Part shown: positions 1-12,469 of the stretch, piece after piece
Position numbering within the stretch: position 1 is the first letter of the stretch
Layout: each line of letters opens with the position of its first letter
NCBI GenBank assembly: GCA_018296165.2
Contig: JACKQL020000018.1
Span: forward strand, 806,001 to 870,000
Length of the DNA stretch: 64,000 bases
Direction: 5' to 3'
From: Termitomyces sp. T153
Lineage: Eukaryota > Basidiomycota > Agaricomycetes > Agaricales > Lyophyllaceae
Notes under the pieces: model-generated
Databases searched by the model: none
Seen by the model: only the letters and a program-made list of their open reading frames with translations
What the model was told of the DNA's origin: nothing
Program-made: the position numbers and the translations under genes

Positions 1-117
1 TGCTCGTCAGGATTTGCTATCGATATTGCTGGCATAGATGACTTGGATTTTCATGGTGGTATGTATGTATGTAACTTCGGTGGGTTGGAATAGGCGCCGG
101 AGGTTGCGGATTACTTC

Positions 118-1078
118 ATGTTGCCGTCCGAACCCTCAGTTAGGGTTACCATATGCATGGCAAGTACCTCTAAAAAAATTTTCCTCAAATTTCTTATGAC
201 ATTGTCTTTTCTTCGTCTGACTGTCCGTGCTCAACGGCAGATTTTCCGCCCTAATGCTTTAATTTCCCGTCGTCAAACTCTTATAGCTACTCGTAATTAC
301 GCGTCTGGGAAGAAACATGCCAAGTCCACCTCAAACTTCGTTCCTGGCTCCCAGCAACCCATAACTGATGCCGCGGCCCAGGAGGAGTACGCCAAAGCCG
401 AATCTGCCATGAAAACTGCCGTAGAATGGTACAAGAAGGAATGTGCAACGTTTGAATCGCGTGCCAGCGGACGCATTACCCCAGCACTGCTTTCTCCAGT
501 CCGCATCAAACTCCCCGATATCGACTCTGAAATGCGTCTCGAGGAAGTCGCAACCGTCGGCGTTAGGGAAGGTTCGACGTTGCTAGTCACTCCTTTTGAA
601 GAAGATGTCAGCAGCTATGTCTTGTTTGATTTGTGCTTGAACTCACTTATGCCGTAGTAGACCTTGAAGTACATCGAGCAAGCTATATATGACGCCAAAA
701 TACCTGGTGTAACGCCTCAAAAACAGGATAGTCGCACAATCAGGATACCAATGCCCAAGTACGCTACTATTTTAAGTTTGAAGTAACCGATACACTGACG
801 TTGTTTTAGGCCGACCGTTGACGCTAGACTTGCTCTATATTCTACAGCACAACGCAAGGCAGAAGAAATTAGGGTCCAAGTCAGAAAGCAGCACCAGACG
901 AGTGTCAAGCGTGGCAAATATGCCAAGCACTCTGTAGAGCTAGAAGAGGTCGGCATCAACTTACGCTTGTCGCTCTTGGGATTAACATTTTTGACAGTTC
1001 CAAAAATTGACGGATCGATATATCGGCGAAGTCGACAAGATTCTTACGAGTCTGAAGAAGGCTACGGGTGCAAAGTAG
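118..1078 (+). CDS. RRF1: Mitochondrial ribosome recycling factor, 4 exons, 268 aa
   Basis: Releases mitochondrial ribosomes from mRNA after termination, together with EF-G2 (known for the family). Exons 118-606, 661-758, 810-948 and 998-1078 sum to 807 nt in one frame. Visible family motifs are the region around SGRITPALLSPVRI, LLVTPFEED followed by TLKYIEQAI, RIPMPKPT(V)DAR, AEEIRVQVRKQHQ, and a helical C-terminus ending ILTSLKKATGAK. The first ~75 residues are basic and hydroxylated, with a plausible matrix-peptide cleavage near RNYAS. An in-frame ATG at 157 is a possible alternative start that keeps the presequence. All three introns are 49-54 nt. The gene converges on the minus-strand gene ending at 1239, leaving 160 bp between the stops. 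Product confidence is high; the exact start is less sure. Confidence 0.9.
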
Positions 1079-1238
1079 TCTCTTTAGCTGCGTGCATCTG
1101 GTTAGCATTCCATGTATATGGCAAGCAGAGAGCACGCCCTTGCGAATTTTTGTGACTGGCGGTCATAAATAAAGTCTCATTAAATATGTCGAAAGACAAA
1201 CTCCTCAAGTGTCATACTATCATTACTGTTCATGATGG

Positions 1239-4200
1239 CTATTCAAATTCAAATTTGGGAGGTCGAAAGAATGTAAAAGTTTGTCTGTGCAAACACGGAT
1301 TCACCAACAAACATTTGTTCGTACTGAATTGAGGTTCCTTGGTTCGATCGAAGGGGTCTGCGGCTGTTGTTGAGATTTGGTGCATGTCTCTTGACTGGCT
1401 ATCAGCCGCAGGTGGTACGTGGTTGAGCTCCCCAATTCTTCCATCCTGCGTTTCCGGTGCGTGACTTGCCGCTCTGTGATTGTATTTTAGTAAAACATCT
1501 CCAAATGAGCATCACACATACCGGGTGTCCCACTGGATTGGAGTTTTCTGGGCATTCGACGCGGATGCGTCGTGGACGGAAGTCATTTCGTCTCTCGATT
1601 GGGCATGAGGTGCAGGCTGTTCGTGCTTGTTGAGCTTGCCAGTTCTTGCACTCGATTGGCTTCCTGACGCGTGATTTGCTCTGCTGTGAATATATATCAG
1701 TAAAACATAACATCTCCAGTGAACATCAAACATACCCGGCGCCAGACTGGGGTGGAGTCTTCTGGGGATCCAACCCGAATGTGTCGCGTTTGGAAGTCAT
1801 TTTGTCTCTCGACTGGGTATGAGGTGCAAGCTGTCCGTGGTTGTTCAACTTGTCAGTTCTTGCACTTGACTGACTTCCTGACGTGTGATTTGCCGTGCTG
1901 TGATTGTCTATCAGTAAACATAAGATCTCCAACGAGCATCAAACATACCGGGTGTCCCACTGGATTGGAACTGTCTGGGGATCCGAGGCGGGTGCGCGTT
2001 TAGAAGTCAGTTCCTCTCTCGACTGAGTACGAGGTGCAGGCTGTTCGTGATTATTTAACTTTCCAAATCTTGCACTCGACTGGCTTCCTGATGTGTGATT
2101 TGGTGTGCTGGGATTGTATTTTAGTAAACGTAACGTCCTCAATGAGCGTCAAACATACCCGCCCTGCTGACTTCGAGTCTTCTGGGCATCTGACGCTGCG
2201 TCGTGTTTGGAAGTCATTTTGTCTCTCGACCTATGAGGTGCAGGCTGTTCCTGGTTGTTTAGCTTTGCACTCGACTGGCTTCCTGGCGTGTGATTTGCCG
2301 TACTGGAACTGTATGTTAGTAAAAATAAGATCTCTAATAAGCACCAAACTTACCCGCCCTGCAGACTATCCTCGGCAGTCGATGGGAACAAATAGCCATC
2401 GAAAGTTGCACTTACCCACCGCTCCAACGCCCAGGCGTGTTTTTTACTCTCGATGAGTTTTTTCTGGGCTGCGAACCAGGCGTCCTGTGCTTCCTCCTTT
2501 GCGCGACGCATGTCCGCAGTGATTTTTTGAAGAACTTTATACGCTACCTCAAGATCTCTATTCCGTCTTCCAAATTTTTCCATCTCTGTCATCTTTTGCT
2601 CGATCTCGTTTGCCCTTGCAATCGCACTTTTCGTGATCTCGTTTGCCTTTGCGATCTCTTTTCTGGCCGCTATTTTCTGTGACTTTAGCCGTTGCTCCAA
2701 TTCTTTCACCCGCTGATCTGTGTTTTCGAGGTTGGCCTTTAAATTCTCCACTATTTTCGGGGCGTTTGATTCGGATTGATGATCTGTATTCTGTCTCGCG
2801 GATTTTTCCATCTCTGTCATCTTTTGCTCGATCTCCTTTGCCCTTGCAATCGCATTGTTCGTGATCTCGTTTGCCTTTGCGATCTCTTTTCTGGCCGCTA
2901 TTTTCTGTGACTCGAGCTGTTGCTCCAATTCTTTTACCCGCTGATCTGTGTTTTCGAGGTTGGCCTTTAGATTCTCCACTATAGCTTCACCGATTTCCGC
3001 CTGTGATTCTGTCACCTGTAGAGTCCTTGGACGACGGCGCTGCGGCGTGTCTGATACCTTCGGGGCGTTTGATTCGGACTGCCTTGCGGATTTTTCCATC
3101 TCTGTCATCTTTTGCTCGATTTCGTTTGCCCTTGCAATCGCATTGTTCGTGATCTCGTTTGCCTTTGCGATCTCTTTTCTGGCCGCTATTTTCTGTGACT
3201 CTAGCTGTTGCTCCAATTCTTTTACCCGCTGATCTGTGTTTTTGAGGTTGGCCTTGAGATTCTCCACTATAGCTTCACCGATTTCCGCCTGTGATTCTGT
3301 CACTTGTAGAGTCCTTGGACGACGGCGCTGCGGCGTGTCTGATATCGGGGCGTTTGATTCGGACTGCCTTGCGGATTTTTCCATCTCTGTCATCTTTTGC
3401 TCGATTTCGTTTGCCCTTGCAATCGCATTGTTCGTGATCTCGTTTGCCTTTGCGATCTCTTTTGCGGCCGCTATTTTCTGTGACTGTAGCTGTTGCTCCA
3501 ATTCTTTTACCCGCTGATCTGTGTTTTTGAGGTTGGCCTTTAGGTTCTCCACTATAGCTTCACCGATTTCCGCCTGTGATTCTGTCACTTGTAGAGTCCT
3601 TGGACGACGGCGCTGCGGCGTGTCTGATACCTTCGGGGCGTTTGATTCGGACTGCCTTGCGGATTTTTCCATCTCTGTCATCTTTTGCTCGATCTCCTTT
3701 GCCCTTGCAATCGCACTGTTCGTGATCTCGTTTGCCTTTGCAATCTCTGTATTCTGTGACTGCAGTTGTTGCTTCAATTCTTTTATCTGCTGATTTGCGG
3801 TATCGAGGTTGATCTCGAGATTCTCCCTCATAGCTTCGCCGATTTCCGCCTGTGATTGCGTCACATGTAAAGTCCTTGGACGGTGGTGCGTGTCTGATAT
3901 TTTCGGGGGACTTGATTTGGATTGAATGGTTTTCCCGATTTCGTTATTGAGCATGTTCATGCTTAGCATCAGCGACCTTTGTTGGGCTTTCTCGCTGATA
4001 CGAGCCAGGGAAGCCTTGGGCCGTACAAAGGAAGCAGCCAGGACTTGTCTTTGTAGCTCGTCCTGGACCGGTTGCCTCGCGGCTAGGAAAGCTGCGGCAT
4101 CCTCGGGCCTGTGGCAGATAATGATCCCAGAGCTCTGTGGGTAACCTAAATCTGTATGGCCATGAGAGTCGAATATGACGAAGATCCCGGTTTTGGACGT

Positions 4201-4888
4201 GGGATTGGGGATTTTCATCGCGGCAATGATTTCGGGGGGTTGGGTGATGATGGCAGCTGCGATTTCTTTTTTTTCGTCCATCGTATTGAGAAGTTGTAGG
4301 AAGGAAGAGTAGGAGCATTTTATGTTGTCGGTGGGAGTATCGACTATTAGTGCCTCGGTGAAGTAGGGAAGGCCTGAGACGGCTTCCTCGATGTAAGACG
4401 CGCCGCCCCCTAATTCGCGCTGGTAGGAAGGTGCACCTACGATGTTGGCGACTTCCAAGTAGACGGAGTGTCTGTAATACTGTGCGATATCGGTGATTTC
4501 CTAGACCGATCGTCAGTTTCTGATTGTACGGACGCGGATAAACCAAGCATACCGTCGTACACTCTCTTGATAACAACCATCGGAGTAAATCTCGACCAGT
4601 CGTTCCGGATATGTATCGTTTGAATACTTGACGCACGAAATTTGATGCGCAGAGTCCGCAGGAAGTCTGACCGCCTCCGAAGAATCGGTACTGGCTTGTG
4701 CCCTGGTGCGACACAATCCACACCGATCTCTGTTCGCCCGCGCGGAGATTGTCGGTGATGGATGGGTGTGCTTGGAGAAGAATATCACTGGCGCACGAGA
4801 CTACAGCTCGGTCATCCGGATCCCTTACTATGATATGAGGGCTGTTTGGATTTTCGCCCGATGCGTAATATGGTCGGAGGTATCTCAT
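1239..4888 (-). CDS. Cys/His-box (papain-like?) coiled-coil repeat protein, 7 exons, 1,114 aa
   Basis: I do not recognise a named family. Exons on the minus strand are 4888-4553, 4500-2354, 2302-2159, 2107-1949, 1897-1736, 1683-1522 and 1473-1239; they sum to 3,345 nt. Residues 1-240 look globular. TSCGLCASNF (Cys77) resembles the Cys box of papain-fold deubiquitinase-like enzymes, and VIFDSHGH (Asp223, His225, His227) resembles the matching His box, so a cysteine peptidase fold is my inference, not proven. Residues ~330-780 are a coiled coil made of about five 94-96 residue repeats. Residues ~829-1114 come from five tandem exon copies rich in Ser/Gln/Asn/Lys with the core GSQSSAR-KLNN-QPAP. 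ATG 4888 is the first in frame, and a TATA-like box lies ~60 bp upstream. Introns are 48-52 nt. A decayed paralogous fragment lies at 35.3-35.9 kb. Confidence 0.75.
1474..2353 (-). repeat. Tandem exon+intron units (~195-214 bp, 5 introns, 5 exon copies)
   Basis: Five introns (2303-2353, 2108-2158, 1898-1948, 1684-1735, 1474-1521) of 48-52 nt alternate with exons of 144, 159, 162 and 162 nt plus a terminal 235-nt exon. Introns share a GTATGTTTG-like donor and a TACTAA-like branch region; exons share GSQSSAR, KLNN, QPAPH and SRDKMTSK. Every exon is phase 2-2, so unit number can change without breaking the frame. The last copy is the most diverged and carries a unique tail. Confidence 0.85.
2680..3905 (-). 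repeat. Coding tandem repeat, ~282-294 bp unit, ~5 copies (coiled coil)
   Basis: Within the large exon the unit beginning SDTPQRRRPRTLQVTESQ and containing EIGEAIVENLKANL, TDQRVKELEQQL, KEIAKANEIT and EIEQKMTEMEK is repeated about five times. The central copies are almost identical at DNA level, which suggests recent unequal exchange or gene conversion. The first copy (~3600-3905) and the last copy (~2560-2780, lacking its SDTPQ part) are diverged or partial. The unit contains no intron, unlike the downstream 3' repeats. Confidence 0.85.
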
Positions 4889-4945
4889 TGCGTTTAACGA
4901 AGGTGGTTGTTAAGATGAGATTTCCATCGTCTCCTGGCCACTATT

Positions 4946-4953
4946 CTTATAAG
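4946..4953 (-). promoter_or_regulatory. TATA-like box of the coiled-coil repeat gene
   Basis: CTTATAAG lies 58-65 bp upstream of the ATG at 4888 on the minus strand. Position and sequence fit a core promoter; no other support. Confidence 0.4.
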
Positions 4954-5795
4954 GAGAGATTTTCTGTTGTATTCAGTGCATCTAGGCTGTGGCTTGCTTT
5001 GGAACGAACAAATCATATTTGTGCCTTGTTCAAATTGTTGTTGAAAATAAAACGTTGCTCTGTGGGTGTTGACGAATTGTCTGGTGAAAAGTATTGTCCC
5101 GCGCGTTGTTGTCAGTGTGGACACTTGACAAGAACGTTACCGGTGCCGTTTCTCACCTTTATTCTCCATCCAGCGCGTGGCACGGTCGATGATCGATGAT
5201 GGCCGCTTGACAAGAGTTACGTACCTGAGTGGCTATACAGTTTTGCGGGGGCCGGCGTTGACAAAGCAAGTCTTCTTGCTGAGGCTAGTTAAATCACTCC
5301 TTTGAGATGCGAAGGATCTTCAAGGTATTGCAAGATCAAAAAATATTTCGCGCAAGGAAATCGTGAGAATTTGGCGATTTGTCGCAGTCACAAAAGAACA
5401 TATCCTGGTGTCTTGTACTTGCATGAGGAGACACAAATAACCTTGGTAGACAACAACAACAACAACCCCACTCCGCCATTTTCCACGCAGTTTAATGCTC
5501 TATTGCGCTCGGTATATGCTCTCGTGTCCTCTTTGACACACATTTTGATTTTTGATTTCTCATCATCAATAGTTTAATTCTACTGTCCTGTCATCTGTTG
5601 AATGTGGTGTCAAGGCTTCCAGCCCAACAAACTTGGGTGATTTAGCTGTATATACACTTGTCCGTTGAGATCACTCGGGATAATAAATACTTTTAAACTG
5701 GAGTTGATTGGAGACCATGGAAGCTCTTGTGACTCTTCAGAAATTATTCACTGGTTGCATGCACACGCGGCCTTTGTTGCTACACTGGAAGCTCT
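4954..5795. other. Intergenic, no gene recognised
   Basis: Short open frames here show no family motif or plausible splice structure. A short (CAA)n run sits at 5451-5466. The segment must hold the 5' region of the minus-strand gene ending its promoter near 4953 and the 3' UTR of PUP1. Confidence 0.6.
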
Positions 5796-6737
5796 CTACG
5801 TAGTATCCATCTGATTCTCGTCGCGGATGGACGTGACAGACTCGGCAACGACCAGGCTCCTGATGGACTCCTTTGACCAGGCGGTGGTGCCCCTGCGGAA
5901 GGCGTAGGTGCGCTCCTTCTGGGGGCGGATGTTGGGCATCTCGACGTTGCGGAGCATCTCTGTGTTGTCTGGGGTGATGATGCATGCGTCGACGTTGGAC
6001 CCTGAGCCGAGGTCGTTGAAGATGCCGGCGGAGATGGCGGCCTTGACGAGGTTGAGGGCGTCGGTGCGCTGTGGGTGGGGTGAGTGTGGGGGCGTGGAGG
6101 GAAGGGAAGAGACAGACATCCATGTTGGGGCGCCAGGCGGACTCGAAGACGGCCATGGCGGCGAGGGAGCCGGAGCCCATGGTGACGTAGGGGAGCTTGT
6201 CGGTGGAGCCGTGGGGGTGGATTGTGAAGAGGTGGGGGCCGGTGGAGTCCACGCCGGCGAGGACGAGGGCAGCGCCGATGTGGCCTTGGTATCTGAGGGG
6301 CGTCAGTGGGGGCGAGGGCGTGTGAAAAATGGGCCGACCTGAAGAGCATTTGCTTGAGCATGGTCATGGCGGTGACGACGCGGGGCTTGCGGCCGGTGGA
6401 GAGGGCGTGGAGCTCCATGTTGGAGGAGATGAGTGCGGTGGTGTATTCAGTGTCGGCGGCGGTGCCTGCGCCGCAGCAGCGGATGTTGTCTGTGATGTAG
6501 TGGATCTGCGGGCGGTGAGCAGGGCGGCGGTGAGGACGGGACGGGACGCACCTTTTCGCAGTTCTTGTCTGCGACGATGGGGCCTTCGGTTGCGCGCGTG
6601 TCTGCGCCGAGGACGATGCCGTCCTGGAACAGACACCCGACGATCGTCGTCCCCGTGCTCGTTGCTTTCGGCAGGCGGAGCCCCTTGTCTGCGATGAAGT
6701 TGTTCCGGAGCTCGTTTGAAAAGTCAAAGCCAGCCAT
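5796..6737 (-). CDS. PUP1: 20S proteasome beta-2 subunit (trypsin-like), 4 exons, 266 aa
   Basis: Catalytic N-terminal-nucleophile subunit of the 20S core particle. Exons on the minus strand are 6737-6552, 6505-6339, 6292-6118 and 6068-5796 (801 nt). The propeptide ends in STG before Thr30, giving the mature start TTIVG; Asp46 in GADTRATEG and Lys62 at the end of exon 1 correspond to mature Asp17 and Lys33, completing the catalytic set. Further family motifs are [12 protein letters not shown], [16 protein letters not shown] sequence after exon 2, [28 protein letters not shown] and [13 protein letters not shown]. Length is typical. Introns are 46-49 nt. It is divergently arranged with the carrier at 6823. 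Confidence 0.96.
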
Positions 6738-6822
6738 CGTCGTCAGTGGAAGACACGCGTCTCCACACGTGATCAGCCCAGCCAGACCGAGGGCGCCGCG
6801 TCTGCATGCCGTCCTCACCGCC
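6738..6822. promoter_or_regulatory. 85-bp shared divergent promoter (PUP1 / mitochondrial carrier)
   Basis: Only 85 bp separate the ATG of PUP1 (6737, minus) from the ATG of the carrier (6823, plus). Both 5' UTRs and both core promoters must fit here or overlap the opposite gene. I do not see a clear TATA box or a PACE-type proteasome element. Confidence 0.6.
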
Positions 6823-7908
6823 ATGGAAGCGGACCCCGATGCTCTCGCCAGAGACTCCCCGGCCGTCCGCGCAGTCAAGGACATCACCTTTGGCAGCGTG
6901 CGTCCCTCTGTCCCTGTCCCTACTCTCCACTCACGACCCCAGATCGCGGGCATGCTCTCCAAGGTCTTTGAGCACCCCTTTGACCTCACCAAGGTCCGTC
7001 TCCAGGCCCAGGTCCTCCATTCCTCCGCGCGCTTCACCGGGCCCATCGACTGTCTGTCCAAAACATGGAGCCACGAGGGCCTACGCGGGCTCTACCGCGT
7101 TCGTTTTCGCTCTTTTCCCGCCCTCTGACGTCTCATCACTTGTCCAGGGCCTCCCCGCGCCCATCGTAGGCGCAATGGCAGAGAACGCCTCCCTGTTTCT
7201 CGTATACGGTGAACTACAGAACGTCATACGTAATCTTACTGGCCGCCCGCTCGCTGTTGATCCTACCCTCCCCCAACTCGCCCTCGCAGCTGCAGGCGCC
7301 GGGATGTTCACCAGCTTCCTGCTGTGCGTACGCGTCCCAAGTATCGATGCCAACTAACCCTCCGCAGCACGCCCATTGAGCTTGTTAAATGCAAGATGCA
7401 GGTCCAGATGCTTGTCGCCCCGAGTCCGACCGCACTCCCGGGCCCCATTGGCGTCCTCACCACCGTCGTACGCGAGACCGGGCTCCGCGGCCTGTGGCTC
7501 GGCCATACTGGCACCATGATCCGCGAGACGGGCGGCACCGCCGCGTGGTTCACCACCAAGGAGTTTGTCGCCAGGGCCCTCTTGGCAAGGAGGGACCCTC
7601 AGCCGACGCACGCAGCACGCCTCGAGCCTTGGGAAAGCGCAGTTTCCGGAGCTTGTGCCGGTGCAATGTTCAATCTCGCCTTGTTCCCTGCTGATACGGT
7701 CAAGAGCGCCATGCAGACGGAGGAGGACCTCCGGCCCCGGGGTGCCCGTGCACCAAAGACGACGTTTTGGGCTACGGCCAGACGCATGTATGGCTTACAG
7801 GGCGTTAGGGGGTTGTATGCGGGTTGTGGGATTACCGTTGCGAGATCCGTTCCGAGTAGTGCCATCATCTTCTTGATCTATGATGGCTTGTGTAGGTATT
7901 TCGAGTAG
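6823..7908 (+). CDS. ORT1: Mitochondrial carrier, ornithine transporter type, 4 exons, 315 aa
   Basis: Inner-membrane solute carrier (SLC25 family). Exons 6823-6897, 6943-7098, 7148-7323 and 7368-7908 (948 nt). All three carrier signatures are visible: PFDLTK (~37-42), PIELVK (138-143) and PADTVK (~240), each after a hydrophobic helix. The third repeat, with [14 protein letters not shown], and [10 protein letters not shown] in repeat two resemble fungal ornithine/arginine-pathway carriers (ORT1/ARG11, arg-13), so export of matrix ornithine is the best functional guess; other basic amino acid carriers remain possible. Length is normal. The open frame continues upstream of 6823 into PUP1 antisense, but 6823 gives the expected short N-terminus. 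Confidence 0.88.
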
Positions 7909-8738
7909 CGAGAGTGTATGCTCCACCCCGTGTGTTCTTCCTCCTCAGGAGGTGGGTCGCCAGATGAGATCGAAGTTGTTATGCTGATGTGGAGAGTGTA
8001 TGTATGTGGCCCTCGTGTTTCTTCGTTCCAGTCATAACCCTGACAAGTGCTCGGACTTGGTCCCCTGGTGTTCATCCGAGATGCCGTATGATTTCCGGCC
8101 CTGGTTGCGAGCCTGGACTTGGTACAATAAAGTAGGTGAATAGCATCGCTGTGGAGGTGTTGTTGTTGGATTTAATTTTGATCAGGGGGCTCAACGTAGT
8201 GCTGGATGGACAATTGTTGCGTTTGGATTCGATAAGGTGTTGTTCCGCCGGCGTTCATGCCATTACAAAAAACATGAAATAAAGAAAGACACAGCTACGG
8301 CCAGCGCTCGTCGGGTTCGTAAATAATGGAACCGAGCCAAGTCCGAATCCGCATGAGGGCGAGGAAGACTTACTTTCATTGGAGCCTGGAGTGCGCAAAC
8401 ACTTTTGTCGAGAACCAAGTTTACTGCTTGACTGCATACTGGGTCCGACGCGTGAATGATGTTGTAGAATAATGCTTTTGTTTTCCTTTTCCTTTTGTGG
8501 GTTTGTCACCTTGGAGAGTTGGCGCCACACTGTGGCACATGCACAATTGGGACAAGCTCTGGGGTATACGAAGAGTAAAAACTTTTGTTGAGTATGCACT
8601 GGTATGATTGACAATAGCGTCTTTGGTGCTGCTGCTTCGGCTTCAACAAGGTTTTGTCGATACTATAGTCCAATACCACTTATTATTATCATCGTCTACA
8701 CAATCACCTTTCGTTGTCAATAAGTCGCCGCACGCATG
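7909..8738. other. Intergenic, no gene recognised
   Basis: Contains the 3' UTR of the carrier and upstream sequence of the glucanase. A minus-strand open frame at 8255-8614 has no motif and no supporting context, so I leave it out. Confidence 0.6.
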
Positions 8739-8746
8739 TATTTAAA
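8739..8746 (+). promoter_or_regulatory. TATA-like box of the GH5 glucanase
   Basis: TATTTAAA about 70 bp upstream of the ATG at 8815. Confidence 0.45.
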
Positions 8747-8814
8747 CGCTCGTCTACATCGCTGCACGCTGGTTGTGCCTCGAGAGAGTTCCTCGTATAG
8801 CTTGCATTCACATC

Positions 8815-10703
<1,889 letters not shown>

Positions 10704-11031
10704 GACAAGGATGGACATTGTTCTATTATGCACTATAATCTATGTCATTGTCATCTACTAGCTTACATATAGGTATTATGCGTACTCTGTGTATTTTTGA
10801 TATCATGTTACTACTTACTTTTACCAGAATCACGGACAAGGTTCATTGCTCAGGTATCTGTGAAACACGGGGAAAGACATATGAGGGCTTGGGTGAACGA
10901 CGAAAGTTGATAATTGCACGTTTTTGTACACTCGGATTAAAAAGGAAATCCACTCAACCTAAGAAGGAAACAGTGAGGGCCAGCAAACAGTGCACTGACC
11001 GCAGTGGCCACACAGCTTTGTCGCTGCACGC
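10704..11031. other. Intergenic, no gene recognised
   Basis: The gap between the glucanase stop and the next TATA box. One open frame spans part of it but shows no motif. Confidence 0.6.
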
Positions 11032-11039
11032 TATAAAAA
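11032..11039 (+). promoter_or_regulatory. TATA box of the unknown gene at 11106
   Basis: TATAAAAA 67-74 bp upstream of the ATG. Confidence 0.55.
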
Positions 11040-11105
11040 TGCTCGTTACGTCTCATCTTCTGTCCCAAATAACCTCTCGATACGCTCACGCTTCTGCACC
11101 GCGCC

Positions 11106-11976
11106 ATGCAATCTCCTTGGTCCCAGAACTACATCGTCGAGCTTACCGACGTTGTCGCTTTCTCGGCCAAATGGTTGATCGAATCAGTCTATGAAGAGTC
11201 GAAGCTGTCAGCGACTCACAGAGGTATCAGGCAGGCCTTCGCAAACGTACAGGTCGTACAGCACGCGTTTGGTCAACAGTTTCCTGGATTTACCATGAAA
11301 GATATGTTTCAGCGCCAGTATCTGCTACAGAGCGTGATGAGAGCCAGGGTGTTTGGAGATACTATATATGAGGATCTTGATCCTTCCGTTTATCCAGCTC
11401 GGCTTCGTAGTGAGCTCGTGAACGAAAGGGCAGAATATAGCTACCATGATTGGAAAAAGTGAGTCGCGATTACCCGTGTATTCGATTGTCATTTCAATTT
11501 GTGTTCTTTTTTACTAGGTATTTTGACAAGATCACTTTTGCGTTGGATGGTCTGGTACATTTCGTGGAGAAATGGCGAGAGCAATGGGGCTCCGTCTCAC
11601 CACAAGATCGTACACGGACTATAAAGTATCTTAATCAGAATTTGTAAGTTATTCTTTGTGTGAAGTGATTGTTTAATGACTCGTTGGCCATAGCTGTGAC
11701 TCATTCACATACTTTGTTGTCCAATGGGATTCGAGCGACATGCAAGAGTTGAATCAGAGGATCAAGAAAGAGCTTCTCCCTTGCGTCAGTTTTACCAAGC
11801 TGTCAAACGGATTGGAATTGGATATTCCACTACGTGACGAGAGACTCTTCTTACACTTTTCAACCACTGATGGTACTCCGTGCCACTCCAAGTTGGAATT
11901 GAAATATCTGGTCTCGACGGGCTGGAAGGACGTCCTGAAATGGGAAGGAGGGGGACTCCAGATTTTCGACTATTGA
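11106..11976 (+). CDS. Unknown protein, 3 exons, 253 aa
   Basis: I do not recognise this gene. Exons 11106-11458, 11518-11643 and 11694-11976 sum to 762 nt with good GT/AG borders and phases. The protein has no signal peptide or membrane segment. It begins with MQSPWSQNYIVELTDVVAF and is rich in aromatic and charged residues, with a predicted helical middle (ALDGLVHFVEKWREQW) and a more strand-like C-terminus (LELDIPLRDERLFLHFSTT). A TATA box upstream and clean splice phases support a real gene. It may belong to a lineage-restricted basidiomycete family; nothing in the context suggests a function. Confidence 0.7.
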
Positions 11977-12162
11977 TCCAGATTACGAGGATCGACCAAG
12001 TCTACCCATCGTTTCTGGGAGTTATGTTAGCACTGTTGGATTTCGTACCCTGTACTTGTTCGAATCAAGCGCGACGATCTGGTGGAAATGATATTGGAAC
12101 CTCTGGGCCCGTATGAGAGCCAAAGTCGACAATGAGGTATCACCAGAGAGAGTAGACGCCCC
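11977..12162. other. 3' flank of the unknown gene
   Basis: No further gene visible. The sequence leads into the direct repeats at 12163-12348. Confidence 0.5.
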
Positions 12163-12348
12163 GGTGGTGTACGGAGCATACTCGCAAACAATAACCCGAG
12201 GGATCGACATCGACAACTCATACGAGAGGACCCCGTTCGATTCGGGCGTCATGGGGAGATACAACCGGGCCTTGTGATGTACGGTGCACACTCGGAGATA
12301 ACAAACGAGATTTGTGGTTGATGCGAGAGGAGCCCGTTCGATTCGGGA
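12163..12348. repeat. Two imperfect direct repeats with tRNA B-box-like ends
   Basis: Segments 12163-12246 and 12270-12348 share GTGTACGG-GCA-ACTCG, a GAGAGGA(C/G)CC block and an identical CCCGTTCGATTCGGG end. GTTCGATTC matches the RNA polymerase III B-box consensus. No complete tRNA cloverleaf or clear A-box is visible, so this may be a tRNA-derived SINE remnant or chance. Confidence 0.4.
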
Positions 12349-12469
12349 GGGGGGCATATTCGAGCACTTTTTCCCGCTTGATATACATCAACGACAAACA
12401 AAGCAAAGCAAAGTTCTCTAGCATATCCAGACTCTAATGTTTCCTTCTTTTTGCTGTAACGGTGGATCG

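Noticed and set aside
1402..2142. Several separate 67-103 codon minus-strand genes in the 3' array
   Set aside because: They are single exons running into introns. Splicing them gives one phase-consistent gene ending at 1239.
1402..2353. CRISPR-like or satellite array
   Set aside because: The units are exon plus intron of a coding gene with phase-preserving splice sites, and the organism is eukaryotic.
2643..4144. Plus-strand frames of 70-94 codons (repeated MFLRLAFRFSTIASP-type) across the coiled-coil exon
   Set aside because: They are antisense shadows of the minus-strand coiled-coil repeats, repeating with the same ~285-bp period.
5780..6697. Overlapping Arg/Pro-rich frames on both strands across PUP1
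   Set aside because: High GC creates open antisense frames; only the spliced minus-strand frame carries proteasome motifs.
6565..6822. Upstream extension of the carrier reading frame
   Set aside because: It would run antisense through PUP1 exon 1 and give an unusual N-terminus; ATG 6823 gives a normal carrier start.
8255..8614. 119-codon minus-strand frame between carrier and glucanase
   Set aside because: No motif, no splice partners and low-complexity composition.
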